A stretch of DNA of 64,000 nt from Planctomycetota bacterium. GTDB lineage: Bacteria > Planctomycetota > UBA8742 > UBA2392. The stretch spans positions 1,791 to 65,790 of the forward strand of contig JAGQRH010000021.1 in NCBI GenBank assembly GCA_020425605.1, given 5' to 3'. This document shows positions 15,821-24,059 of this stretch, piece after piece (within the stretch, counting starts at the first letter, position 1; each line of letters opens with the position of its first letter). The notes beneath the pieces are model-generated. The model did not search any database. It was given only the letters and a program-made list of their open reading frames with translations, and was not told the origin of the DNA. The position numbers and the translations under genes were made by a program.

Positions 15821-18583
15821 ATGAGAGTCACATTGCGGAACTTGCGTGCTGTACTTGCGCTGACCTTCACGTGCGCTGTGGCAACGGCCTGCTCAGTTAT
15901 GCCGTTCCAGGGCAACTCTGATCGCAGCAGCAACTGGGCCTCGGATTCCTATGTAGCTTCAGACACCGCGGACGACACGCCGCCTGAAGACCAGGATCCA
16001 CCCGAGGGCTATGAGCGCGAAGGCAAAGGCGCTCCCGGCAACCTGCACGACAACCCGGGCGGTGAACGCTCCGGTACGGCAGGCATGACGGACAAGGGCA
16101 AGACGATTGACGAAACCACGCGCGGCGCCGACGTCGGGAAAGACGACAAGGAAGCACGCGAGGTGTTCGACAACGACCGCCGTCGCGACGTCGAGTACAA
16201 GTGGTTGAAAGACCGCGGCGTACTCGCCAAGCAGGCCAACGATCTTGAGGAAGCCGAGAAGTACTTTGAGCGTGCACTCGCGCTCAAGCCCGGCGCCGAC
16301 ACCAAGGACGTCGAGAAGCTGCTCGACGAAACCCGCGACATGCTGAGCAAGGGCACCACCCTTGCCCCACGCTGGGCCGACATGCCGGCCGCCGCGCAGG
16401 AAGAGTACGAGATCGAAGCTGCCCGCACCTACGACAAGGCCAAGGACTTTGAGAACAACGGCCAGTGGTCGGAAGCCATCGACGAGTGGGAAAAGCTGCG
16501 TCGCCTGGTGAAGTTCGCGCCCTACGGCGCCGAGCTCAGCAAGGACTACGACAGCGTCGCCCGCGCCGGGCTTGACCGAGCCCGCATTGAGCTTCAGCGC
16601 TCACGCAAGGCCCTCGAAGAAGAGGCGCTGAAGCGCGAACGCCGCATGCGCGACCTGGAAAGCCAGGCAGAAGAAGACCGCCGCAAGGAAGAAATCGTCG
16701 AGCTGTGGCGCCAGGCCGTCTACAACCTCGAGCTGCGTCGCTTCCGCACGGCCAGTGAGATTGTGGACCGCATCCTTTACCTCGACCCGCAGTTCCGCAA
16801 GGCTGACGAGCTCAAGCGCGAAATCGCTGACCGCCGCCTGATCCAGCTGAACCGCGACACCTTTGAGCGTCGCATGGCCGGCTACCAGGAAACCCTGCGC
16901 CAGCTGCGCGAGGCAATGGTGCCGCAGACCAGCACCCTGCGTTACCCGACCGGCCTGCTGGCGGAGCGCATTCGTGCGCGCCGCGCAATCGCGCAGGACT
17001 CAGTCGAGATCGATCCGGACGTCCAGCGCATCCAGAACGCGCTCGATTCCAAGATCGTGCCGCTTAACTATGAAGAAGAGCCGCTCGCCAACGTGGTAGC
17101 GGATATCCAGCGCAAGGCCGGTGTTGCCATTCGTCTGCACCCGGACGTGGCCGACGCCAGCGGCGAAGAGCCGGTGACGATCAGCCTCGAAGGCATTCCG
17201 CTCGGCAGCGCGCTGAACATCATCCTGACCGACCTCGACCTCAAGACCCAGTTCCGCTACGGCGTGCTGTTCGTCGTGGGCGAAGACGCCGAGCAGGACG
17301 CCAACTCGGTGGTCACCCGCGTGCATGACGTGCGCGACCTGACCTTCAACATCACCGAGTTCGTCGGCCCGCGCATTCGCCTTACGCCGGCCGAAGACAG
17401 CGGCAGCGGCCCAAGCATCGTGTACCCGGACGAATCCGAGCGCACGCTGGACATCGACCGTATTGAAGAACTGGTCACTGAGTCGGTCGCCCCGGACACC
17501 TGGGACGAGCCGAACGCCCTGAAGTTCTTCGGCGGTCAGCTGGTCGCGACGCACACGCCGCAGGTGCAGGCCGAGCTTCGCGATTTCCTAGACGAGCTGC
17601 GCAAGATCGCTGGCCTGATGGTGAACATCGAAGTTCGCTTCATCAGCGTCGAAGACGATTACCTGCAGGACTTCGGCATCGACTTCCGCGGCAACGGTGG
17701 TCCCAGCCAGGTTCCGAACCAGGCAAACACCACGCTCGAAGACGTCACCACCGGTCCGGAAGACAACGCCGGCGGCCAGTTCGACAACGGCTCGGGCGGC
17801 ATTGCGCCGGCCAACCCGACGTCGGGTATCTTCTTCAACAACCAGGACCCGAATAACCCGCCGGTGAACTTCAACCAGGACATCCGCGGCCGTTTCGAGC
17901 ACATCTACGACAACTCGCTCGGCAACATGCTGACGAACACGGGCGGCTTCGCCATGCAGTTCGCCTACTTCATTGACCTGACGCAGATCAACGCGGTGAT
18001 CATCGCGGTGCAGAAGCGCAAGAAGGCCCGCGTGCTGACGGCACCGCGCCTCAGCGCGTTCAACACGCAGCGCGCGAACATCACGATCGTCAACCAGATC
18101 CCGTACGTGCAGGACTTCGAGCTGAACAGCGCAACCAGCGCCGCTATCGCCAACCCGGTGATCGACACGATTCTGGACGGCATGGTGCTGGACGTGAAGC
18201 CGACGGTCAGCAACGACCGCCGCTTCATCACCATCGAAGTGCAGCCCACGGTCGCGGAGCTGACCCTGCCGATCCCGACGTTCACCACGACGCTCGGCCC
18301 GACCAGCTCGGTCACCATCCAGATCCCGGAGATCAAGCTGCAGACAGTGCAGACCACCGTGCGCGTGCCTGACGGCGGTGCGGTTGTGATCGCCGGCTTG
18401 AAGACCGTGCGCGACAAGTGGATTGAAAGCAGCGTGCCGATCCTCGGCGACATTCCGCTGCTCGGCATCCTGTTCAAGCGCCAGGGCCGCGACAAGGAAC
18501 AGTTCAACCTTGTCATCGTGGTCCACGCCAAGGTCATCGACCTGAACGACGAAGAGATGCGCCGTCCGGGTTGGGACAGCTAA
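15821..18583 (+). CDS. Lipoprotein secretin (GspD/PilQ family) with N-terminal TPR-like region
   Basis: A 920-residue protein starting with a lipoprotein signal: basic MRVTLRNLR, a hydrophobic core, and lipobox VATAC. The acidic residues 25-120 look unstructured. Residues about 130-340 contain TPR-like helices and a charged coiled coil. Secretin N-domains follow (VPLNYEEEPLANVVADIQ), then the C-terminal secretin domain with PRLSAFNTQRANI, VPDGGAVVIAGL and SVPILGDIPLLGILF. Secretins form outer-membrane gates for type II secretion or type IV pili. The PilB/GspE ATPase gene lies 24 kb away. ATG 15821 is chosen because the lipobox begins from it. Confidence 0.92.
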   Translation: MRVTLRNLRAVLALTFTCAVATACSVMPFQGNSDRSSNWASDSYVASDTADDTPPEDQDPPEGYEREGKGAPGNLHDNPGGERSGTAGMTDKGKTIDETTRGADVGKDDKEAREVFDNDRRRDVEYKWLKDRGVLAKQANDLEEAEKYFERALALKPGADTKDVEKLLDETRDMLSKGTTLAPRWADMPAAAQEEYEIEAARTYDKAKDFENNGQWSEAIDEWEKLRRLVKFAPYGAELSKDYDSVARAGLDRARIELQRSRKALEEEALKRERRMRDLESQAEEDRRKEEIVELWRQAVYNLELRRFRTASEIVDRILYLDPQFRKADELKREIADRRLIQLNRDTFERRMAGYQETLRQLREAMVPQTSTLRYPTGLLAERIRARRAIAQDSVEIDPDVQRIQNALDSKIVPLNYEEEPLANVVADIQRKAGVAIRLHPDVADASGEEPVTISLEGIPLGSALNIILTDLDLKTQFRYGVLFVVGEDAEQDANSVVTRVHDVRDLTFNITEFVGPRIRLTPAEDSGSGPSIVYPDESERTLDIDRIEELVTESVAPDTWDEPNALKFFGGQLVATHTPQVQAELRDFLDELRKIAGLMVNIEVRFISVEDDYLQDFGIDFRGNGGPSQVPNQANTTLEDVTTGPEDNAGGQFDNGSGGIAPANPTSGIFFNNQDPNNPPVNFNQDIRGRFEHIYDNSLGNMLTNTGGFAMQFAYFIDLTQINAVIIAVQKRKKARVLTAPRLSAFNTQRANITIVNQIPYVQDFELNSATSAAIANPVIDTILDGMVLDVKPTVSNDRRFITIEVQPTVAELTLPIPTFTTTLGPTSSVTIQIPEIKLQTVQTTVRVPDGGAVVIAGLKTVRDKWIESSVPILGDIPLLGILFKRQGRDKEQFNLVIVVHAKVIDLNDEEMRRPGWDS

Positions 18584-18599
18584 GTAACTAGAAAGCTGA

Positions 18600-18627
18600 A
18601 ACGGCGGCCCTCGGGCCGCCGTTTTTG
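18600..18627 (+). terminator. Terminator of the secretin gene
   Basis: A long GC stem ACGGCGGCC/GGCCGCCGT is followed by TTTTTGTTT, starting 17 bp after the stop. Confidence 0.88.
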
Positions 18628-18654
18628 TTTAGCCACGGAGCATACGGAGGACCC

Positions 18655-18912
18655 ATGATAACGGCATATCTGCTACACGGCGAAGCTGACAAGAAAGAGG
18701 GCACAGAAGTTCAAGTCCAGGACCTGATGTTGAAATGGAATCCGAAGCAGCTTCGTATGGTTGCCGAGTTTTTGATGGTGGCTGCCCGGTGGCTTGAAGC
18801 TCCAGAACCGCGACAGGAAGGCTGGCATCAGCACATGCGACACTACTTCATGCAGCAGTTCGACGATCACTTTTCAGACGTAGACATCATCGTTTGTGAT
18901 CCGGATCAGTAG
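18655..18912 (+). CDS. Small hypothetical protein, 85 residues
   Basis: ATG 18655 is preceded by an excellent GGAGG ribosome site at 18646-18650. The product begins MITAYLLHGEADKKEG and contains a hydrophobic-aromatic helix (RMVAEFLMVAARWLE), a His-rich stretch (WHQHMRHYF) and an acidic C-terminus (DVDIIVCDPDQ). It lacks a signal peptide and is probably cytoplasmic. I do not recognise the family. It follows the secretin terminator and so has its own transcript or shares one with the next gene 45 bp downstream. Confidence 0.68.
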   Translation: MITAYLLHGEADKKEGTEVQVQDLMLKWNPKQLRMVAEFLMVAARWLEAPEPRQEGWHQHMRHYFMQQFDDHFSDVDIIVCDPDQ

Positions 18913-18957
18913 TTCCGGTGTTCAACTGCTTTGCGCCTTGGCGGCTAGAAACCGTAT

Positions 18958-20487
18958 ATGCACTTCAGCGGACTTCCATTTGCTCTTGGCCCGGAGCGCG
19001 AGATCCAGACGCACGCCAACCTGGTGCTGCTGAAGGGTGACCGCGCGTACAAGCTGAAGAAGCCGGTAAAGTTTCCCTTCCTTGACTACTCCACTCTGCC
19101 GCTGCGGCGGCGGATGATCCTGAACGAGCTGCACTTCAACCGCTTGTTCTCGCCCGAGATCTACCTTGGCGTCGCCGAGATCACGGAGCGTGACGGCGCC
19201 CTCGAAATCGGTCCCCTGCTCAATGACCTGCCCGAGCCTGCCCTAGCCGGAGTTGTGGACTACTGCGTCATCATGAAACGCATCCCGGACGACGCCTGGC
19301 TTCCGGTAAAGCTCAAGGACGGCAAGGTCAGCGAGGCGCAGATCATCGCCTTGATGGAGCGTCTGGTACGCGCCCTGCAGGCCGCGCCTGCGACCGACGA
19401 GATCCGCGCCAACGGCCTGCCTGAGAATCTGCGCCACAATTGCGTCGCCAACATTGCCGAGTGCGAACAGTTCGTACCCGAATGCCTGCTGCGCAGCATG
19501 TGGGAGCGGCTCGACGCGCTGCTGCGCGGCTGGTTCGAGGCCAATCATGCCGTGTTCGAGTCTCGCGTGGCGCAAGACCGCATCCGCGAGGGCCACGGCG
19601 ACCTGAAGCCGGGCAACATCGCGTTCGTGGACAATCAGCCGGTCATCACCGACTGCATCGAGTTCAACCCGCTATTCCGGCGGCTGGACACGCTCGCCGA
19701 GGCTGCGTTCCTCGCTACCGGCCTCGAGTCGCTCGGCGCGTTCGAGATGGCGGCGCACGTCTTCAGCGCGTATCGCGAGATCGCGCGCGATGAGTACCCG
19801 GAGGCCCTGCGTCGCTACTACCAGGCGCATCTAGCCTGCGTGATGGCCAAGGTGACGGCGCTGCAACTGCTTGAGCCCGAGGTGCCCGACGAGCAGAAGA
19901 AGCAGGCGCGCTCCGCGGCTGCGAGCTACTTCCGCCTCGCCGACTTCCACGCGCGCGAGCCGCACGTGATCGTGGTGATGGGCATCATGGGCTGCGGCAA
20001 GAGCACCGTCGCGAACGCCATCGGCCGAAACTTCGGCTGGCCCGTCGTGAACAGCGACATCGAGCGCAAATGCCTCGCCGGCGTGGCGCCGAGCGATCGC
20101 CTGCCGGATTCGGCGTACAGCCACGAGATGTCAGTGCGGGTGTACAACGCGCTGTACGCGGCGGTGGGGGCGGCCGGTGGCGGCATCGTGCTTGACGCCC
20201 AGTTCGGAACGCGGGACGGGCGCGGGCAGGCCATAGAAGCAGCCACCCGGGCGGGTGGGCGTGCGGTGTTCATCCACTGCGACGCACCTGACGAAGTCGT
20301 GCGCGAACGCCTGAAAAAACGGGTGCTTGACCCGTCAAGGGTCAGCGACGCGACGGTCGATCTGCTGGACGAAGCCCGTGCGAAGTTCGAGGTGCCGGTC
20401 AACGACGAGAAGCTGAACCTGATTCCCTTCGACACACGCGTGGATGCCGCGGAGCTTGTGAAAGCGGTGCAGGCGGCGCTGACGTAG
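18958..20487 (+). CDS. Bifunctional aminoglycoside-phosphotransferase-like/P-loop kinase protein
   Basis: This 509-residue fusion has an N-terminal APH/choline-kinase-like fold (residues about 1-320) with the catalytic-loop motif HGDLKPGNIAF and a metal-binding equivalent ITDCIEFN. The C-terminal AAA_33-type kinase has Walker A GIMGCGKST (about residue 341) and a DAQFGTRDGR segment. Proteins with this pairing (COG2187 plus COG0645) are common, but their substrate is not established. Despite the name, antibiotic resistance should not be assumed. The gene is single and convergent with the Minf_1886-type gene. Confidence 0.9.
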   Translation: MHFSGLPFALGPEREIQTHANLVLLKGDRAYKLKKPVKFPFLDYSTLPLRRRMILNELHFNRLFSPEIYLGVAEITERDGALEIGPLLNDLPEPALAGVVDYCVIMKRIPDDAWLPVKLKDGKVSEAQIIALMERLVRALQAAPATDEIRANGLPENLRHNCVANIAECEQFVPECLLRSMWERLDALLRGWFEANHAVFESRVAQDRIREGHGDLKPGNIAFVDNQPVITDCIEFNPLFRRLDTLAEAAFLATGLESLGAFEMAAHVFSAYREIARDEYPEALRRYYQAHLACVMAKVTALQLLEPEVPDEQKKQARSAAASYFRLADFHAREPHVIVVMGIMGCGKSTVANAIGRNFGWPVVNSDIERKCLAGVAPSDRLPDSAYSHEMSVRVYNALYAAVGAAGGGIVLDAQFGTRDGRGQAIEAATRAGGRAVFIHCDAPDEVVRERLKKRVLDPSRVSDATVDLLDEARAKFEVPVNDEKLNLIPFDTRVDAAELVKAVQAALT

Positions 20488-20506
20488 CATCGGCTGGAAG
20501 CCGGTA

Positions 20507-20920
20507 CTACCTGGTCCGGGCCTGGCTCAGTGCTTCGCGCACGTCGTAGATGTCGTCGAAGTCTTCGATCTGGTCCTGCTCATTCGCGTTCAGCAGCCCG
20601 GCGTTGATCAGGTTGAAGACAACCTCGCCCCAGTCACGGGTCGTGCGCACGCCCCACCACTCCCAGACGTCGAACGCCAGCGGCCCGAATTCGCTCAATG
20701 CCAGCATTCGCAGGCCCTCACAGATCTCACGGCCGCTCATGTGGCGGTATTCGCCCTGTGGCACGCCGGCGTATTCGCGCAGCGTGTACTCGATGCCCTG
20801 GAACAGCACGAATCGGTATGCCGCGCTGCGATAGCGAGGGTCCTTGCGGCGCACTCCCAGCAGCGTCCCTTCGACGTCGATCGGCGTGTCGTCGGCTTCA
20901 CTTGTGGGCTCGTCAGGCAT
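20507..20920 (-). CDS. Minf_1886 family protein
   Basis: A 137-residue protein from ATG 20918-20920 (MPDEPTSEADD). The core DPRYRSAAYRFVLFQGIEYT, the central SGREICEGLRMLALSEFGP and the C-terminal WGVRTTRDWGEVVFNLINAG match, from memory, the Minf_1886 family of Verrucomicrobia and Planctomycetes. No function is known. It overlaps the end of metG by 8 bp and is therefore likely cotranscribed with ricT and metG. Longer starts run inside metG and are not supported. Confidence 0.85.
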   Translation of the reverse strand: MPDEPTSEADDTPIDVEGTLLGVRRKDPRYRSAAYRFVLFQGIEYTLREYAGVPQGEYRHMSGREICEGLRMLALSEFGPLAFDVWEWWGVRTTRDWGEVVFNLINAGLLNANEQDQIEDFDDIYDVREALSQARTR

Positions 20921-22535
20921 CCACTTTCTCATCCAGACGCTGGAACAACGGTGCAGGCGTGCCGATCTTGTGGCCGGCAAGCAGCCGCCCCCAGCTCAAT
21001 GCGACCGGGAGTTCTTCGGCAAACTCGACGTTCAGCTGACGTGAGATCTCCGCGGCCGCATCCGGCAGAAACGGCTTGAGTGCGTAAGCCAGTGCGTGGA
21101 CGACCTCGCACAGTGCGTGCATGGATGCCTGCAGGTCCTGATTGCGCTCCGGGTCCTTTGCAAGCTTGAACGGTGCGGACTCGTTTACGAACGCATTCGT
21201 ATCGCGCACCAGTGTCCAGACCAGTTCCAGCGCCGCATCAAGGTCGAACTGGCGAACCTCTGCCAGCAGTCGGTCGGACAGGTTGTTGACGTGCGCGATC
21301 AGGTCCTGCCGGGCACTTTCCAGCTTCTCATGCTCGAATTTGCACTCGGCCGGCACCTGCCCGTCAAAGTACTTGTTCAGCATGTTGAGCGAGCGGTTCA
21401 CGAGGTTTCCGAGACCATTCGCCAGGTCTGAGTTGTAGCGCGTCACGAAGCTTGCATGGCGCCAGTCCGCGTCGCCACGGGCCGGGCCCTCGCGCAGGAT
21501 GTGATAGCGCAGGGCATCTCGACCGTATTTCTCGGCAATGTCACCCGGCTTGATCACGTTGCCGAGCGTCTTGGACATCTTGTCGCCCTCGACCTGCCAC
21601 CAGCCGTGCGCAAACACCTGTTTGGGGGGCGAGACTCCTGCGCCCAGCAACTCACTCCACCACACCACGCTGTGGTGCCACAGGATGTCCTTGCCGACGA
21701 TGTGCACTGCTTCCGGCCACCAGTACTCGAAGGGCTTCTTGCCTTCGGGCGTGCTGTGTTTGTGACGGCCTCGGCCTTCGAACTGGTCTGTGGGAATGTG
21801 CGCGGCATCGGGCCAGCCAAGCGCGCTGATGTAGTTCACCAGGGCGTCGGTCCAGACCCAGATCACATGCTTGCTTTCCCATGGCAACTGCACGCCCCAG
21901 TCGAACTGCACGCGCGTGACGCTGATGTCGTTCAGGCCTTCGCGCAGCTTGCCGAGGATTTCGTTTTTGCGGGGTTCGGGGACGATGCAGTCCGGGTTTG
22001 CTTCGATGTGCTTTTGCAGTTTCTCGGTGAAGCTCGAGAGCTTGAAGAAGTAGTTTTCCTCTTCAACGTTCTGCGGGACTGTCTTGTGCACCGGGCACTT
22101 GCCGTCGACCAGGTCCTTCTCGGTATAGTTCGTTTCGCAGTCGACGCAGTACAGCGCCTTGTAGCCCGACTTGTAGAGCAGGTCGGCGGCCTTCAGGCGC
22201 TCGAACACTTTCTGCACGGCATCTTCGTGGAATGGGTCGGTGGTGCGAATAAAGACATCGTGGGTGATGTCGAGTTGTTCCCACAGGGCGGCGAACTTGC
22301 CGACGATGGTATCCGCAAATCCGCGCGGCGTGGTGCCGGCGGCCGTTGCGGCTTTGTGAATCTTCTGGCCGTGCTCGTCACTTCCCGTAAGGAACAGCGT
22401 TGGCCGTCCACAGGCACGCCAGAAACGTGCGAGCGTGTCGGCGTAGACCGTCGTGGTTGCGTGGCCGATGTGCAGCTCATCGTTGACGTAGTACAGCGGC
22501 GTCGTGATGTAGATGGGTCGTTGAAGCTCAGTCAT
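20913..22535 (-). CDS. metG: Methionyl-tRNA synthetase
   Basis: This 540-residue class I synthetase charges tRNA-Met. The HIGH motif is at residues 22-25 (NDELHIGHATTT) and the KMSKS loop appears as KMSKTLGN. The connecting-peptide zinc knuckle has CVDCETNY...GKCPVHK, with one conventional cysteine replaced by His. The C-terminal anticodon-binding helical domain is complete, but there is no EMAP-II tRNA-binding extension, consistent with the shorter monomer class. It lies between ricT and the Minf_1886 gene, an arrangement close to the ricT/metG neighbourhood of other bacteria. Confidence 0.96.
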   Translation of the reverse strand: MTELQRPIYITTPLYYVNDELHIGHATTTVYADTLARFWRACGRPTLFLTGSDEHGQKIHKAATAAGTTPRGFADTIVGKFAALWEQLDITHDVFIRTTDPFHEDAVQKVFERLKAADLLYKSGYKALYCVDCETNYTEKDLVDGKCPVHKTVPQNVEEENYFFKLSSFTEKLQKHIEANPDCIVPEPRKNEILGKLREGLNDISVTRVQFDWGVQLPWESKHVIWVWTDALVNYISALGWPDAAHIPTDQFEGRGRHKHSTPEGKKPFEYWWPEAVHIVGKDILWHHSVVWWSELLGAGVSPPKQVFAHGWWQVEGDKMSKTLGNVIKPGDIAEKYGRDALRYHILREGPARGDADWRHASFVTRYNSDLANGLGNLVNRSLNMLNKYFDGQVPAECKFEHEKLESARQDLIAHVNNLSDRLLAEVRQFDLDAALELVWTLVRDTNAFVNESAPFKLAKDPERNQDLQASMHALCEVVHALAYALKPFLPDAAAEISRQLNVEFAEELPVALSWGRLLAGHKIGTPAPLFQRLDEKVDA

Positions 22536-22619
22536 GGCGGTGTTTTGGCCTCCGCAGCCGGATAGTGCAACCCGTGTCAGTGGATTTAACGGCGGGAAGG
22601 TGCCGGAGGTTGCAGCGGC

Positions 22620-23912
22620 CTAATCGGTCGGGCTTGGTGGGCCGCCGTGGCTTGCTTCGCTGCCGCCTTCGCGACGTCCTCGACGTCCACGCCGACGCCC
22701 GCGGCGTCTGCGCTTGGGGCGCTGATCATTTCCGGCCTGCTCACCTTCAGTTCGGGGGCTGCCCTCTTCGTCAGACTCACCCTCGTCGCTCGATTCCGGC
22801 TCATCCGGCTGGGTTTCGGCAGCCGGTCCATCCGGAGATGGGACTACCTCTGGCTCGGCAGCGGTCGGGGTTTCCGTCTGTTCATCTGCCTGGGCTGCGG
22901 CTTCTGGCTTTGAATCTGCGGGTGCTTCGTCCTCTGCGCGCCTTGCCGGGTGTACCGCATCCTGGCCCTGCCGCCGATCTGTGGCTTCCGGGCGCGGTTG
23001 GTTGCGGCGGTCGGCGCGCGCCTGTTTTTCGGCGATGCGGGCTTCTTTCTCGGCGCGGATCTTTGCCTTGCGCTCCTTGCGGTAGCGTCGGATATCCTTT
23101 TCAGACCAGCCTGACTCGAATTGGATTTCGGTGATGTCGCGCTCTTCGCGGTTGCCGTCGCCGAAGTCCACGGTCACCTTCTGGCCCAGGATGTCCACGT
23201 TGCAGGCGTGGCAGTCCTTGCCGTCGCACACGACGGGCTGGCCTTCCTGCGGGACGTTCTTCTTGAGTTCGTTGTAGAGGTCGTCCTCATACTTGAGGCA
23301 GCACTTCAGGCGGCCGCACTGGCCACTGATCTTGTTCGGGTCGAGGCTGATGCGCTGCGACTTGGCCATCTTCATGCTGACGGGCACAAAGTCGATGATG
23401 TAGCTGATGCAGCACAGTTCCTGCCCGCAGACGCCGACGTCGCCGGTAAGACGGGCGGCGTCGCGCGCGCCTACCTGGCGAAGCTCAATTCGGTGGGGGA
23501 CTTGCTCGGACAAATCCTTGACCAGGTCGCGGAAGTCTACGCGGTCTTCGCTGCTGAAGTAGATGACCAGCTTGTCGCCATCAAGCAGTGTCTCGGCGTT
23601 CTCGAACCGGATTGGCAGCCTGTGCTTGCTGGCCAGCTCACGGAACTGGCGACGCAGCGGCTTGATGTCGAACTCTCGGTTTTCGCGGAAGCGTTGAGAG
23701 TCTTCCATCGTCGTGCGGCGCAGGACTTCTCCGCCCACGGAGTCCTTGGGGCCGAGGTTGGGGTCGCCGACTTCACCCTTAACCTGGCCCATCTCCGTGC
23801 CGCGCTTGGTGCGCAGCACGACAAGGTCATTGAGCTTCAAAGACAGGTCGCGCGGAACGCGGAAATACTCCAGCGTCCGTAAAGTCGAATACCTTGCGAG
23901 GACTAATGCCAT
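22620..23912 (-). CDS. ricT: PSP1/RicT-like protein with Arg/Gly-rich RNA-binding-like tail
   Basis: Residues 1-270 match the PSP1 domain of RicT/YaaT: LKLNDLVVLRTKRGTEMG, IELRQVGARDAARLTGDVG, and clustered cysteines in CGQELCCISYI and CGRLKCCLKYEDD. RicT belongs to the Y-complex that influences RNase Y processing, and the cysteines bind Fe-S clusters in Bacillus. The extra 160 residues are first charged helical (KERKAKIRAEKEARIAEKQA), then acidic Pro/Glu-rich, and end in RRRRGRRRGRRGRR. That tail suggests RNA contact and is unusual for RicT. It is followed 84 bp later by metG. Confidence 0.88.
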   Translation of the reverse strand: MALVLARYSTLRTLEYFRVPRDLSLKLNDLVVLRTKRGTEMGQVKGEVGDPNLGPKDSVGGEVLRRTTMEDSQRFRENREFDIKPLRRQFRELASKHRLPIRFENAETLLDGDKLVIYFSSEDRVDFRDLVKDLSEQVPHRIELRQVGARDAARLTGDVGVCGQELCCISYIIDFVPVSMKMAKSQRISLDPNKISGQCGRLKCCLKYEDDLYNELKKNVPQEGQPVVCDGKDCHACNVDILGQKVTVDFGDGNREERDITEIQFESGWSEKDIRRYRKERKAKIRAEKEARIAEKQARADRRNQPRPEATDRRQGQDAVHPARRAEDEAPADSKPEAAAQADEQTETPTAAEPEVVPSPDGPAAETQPDEPESSDEGESDEEGSPRTEGEQAGNDQRPKRRRRGRRRGRRGRREGGSEASHGGPPSPTD

Positions 23913-24059
23913 GAGCCTTCGATCTGACTGCCCCAGCCCGGGACAACCCTCGAAAACTACGCTACTTGCACCATTTCGGCAAGGAGGGGCGGGGGTGACG
24001 TAGCAACTTCCCGTGGCTATACTTTTTGCCGCTCAGAACCCCTTGTATACGAAACAACC

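Noticed and set aside
18958-20487. Aminoglycoside resistance gene
   Set aside because: The APH-like fold is fused to a P-loop kinase, a common chromosomal family without established drug substrate; no resistance context.
21456-22565. 369-codon plus-strand ORF
   Set aside because: Antisense to metG, which shows HIGH and KMSKS motifs.
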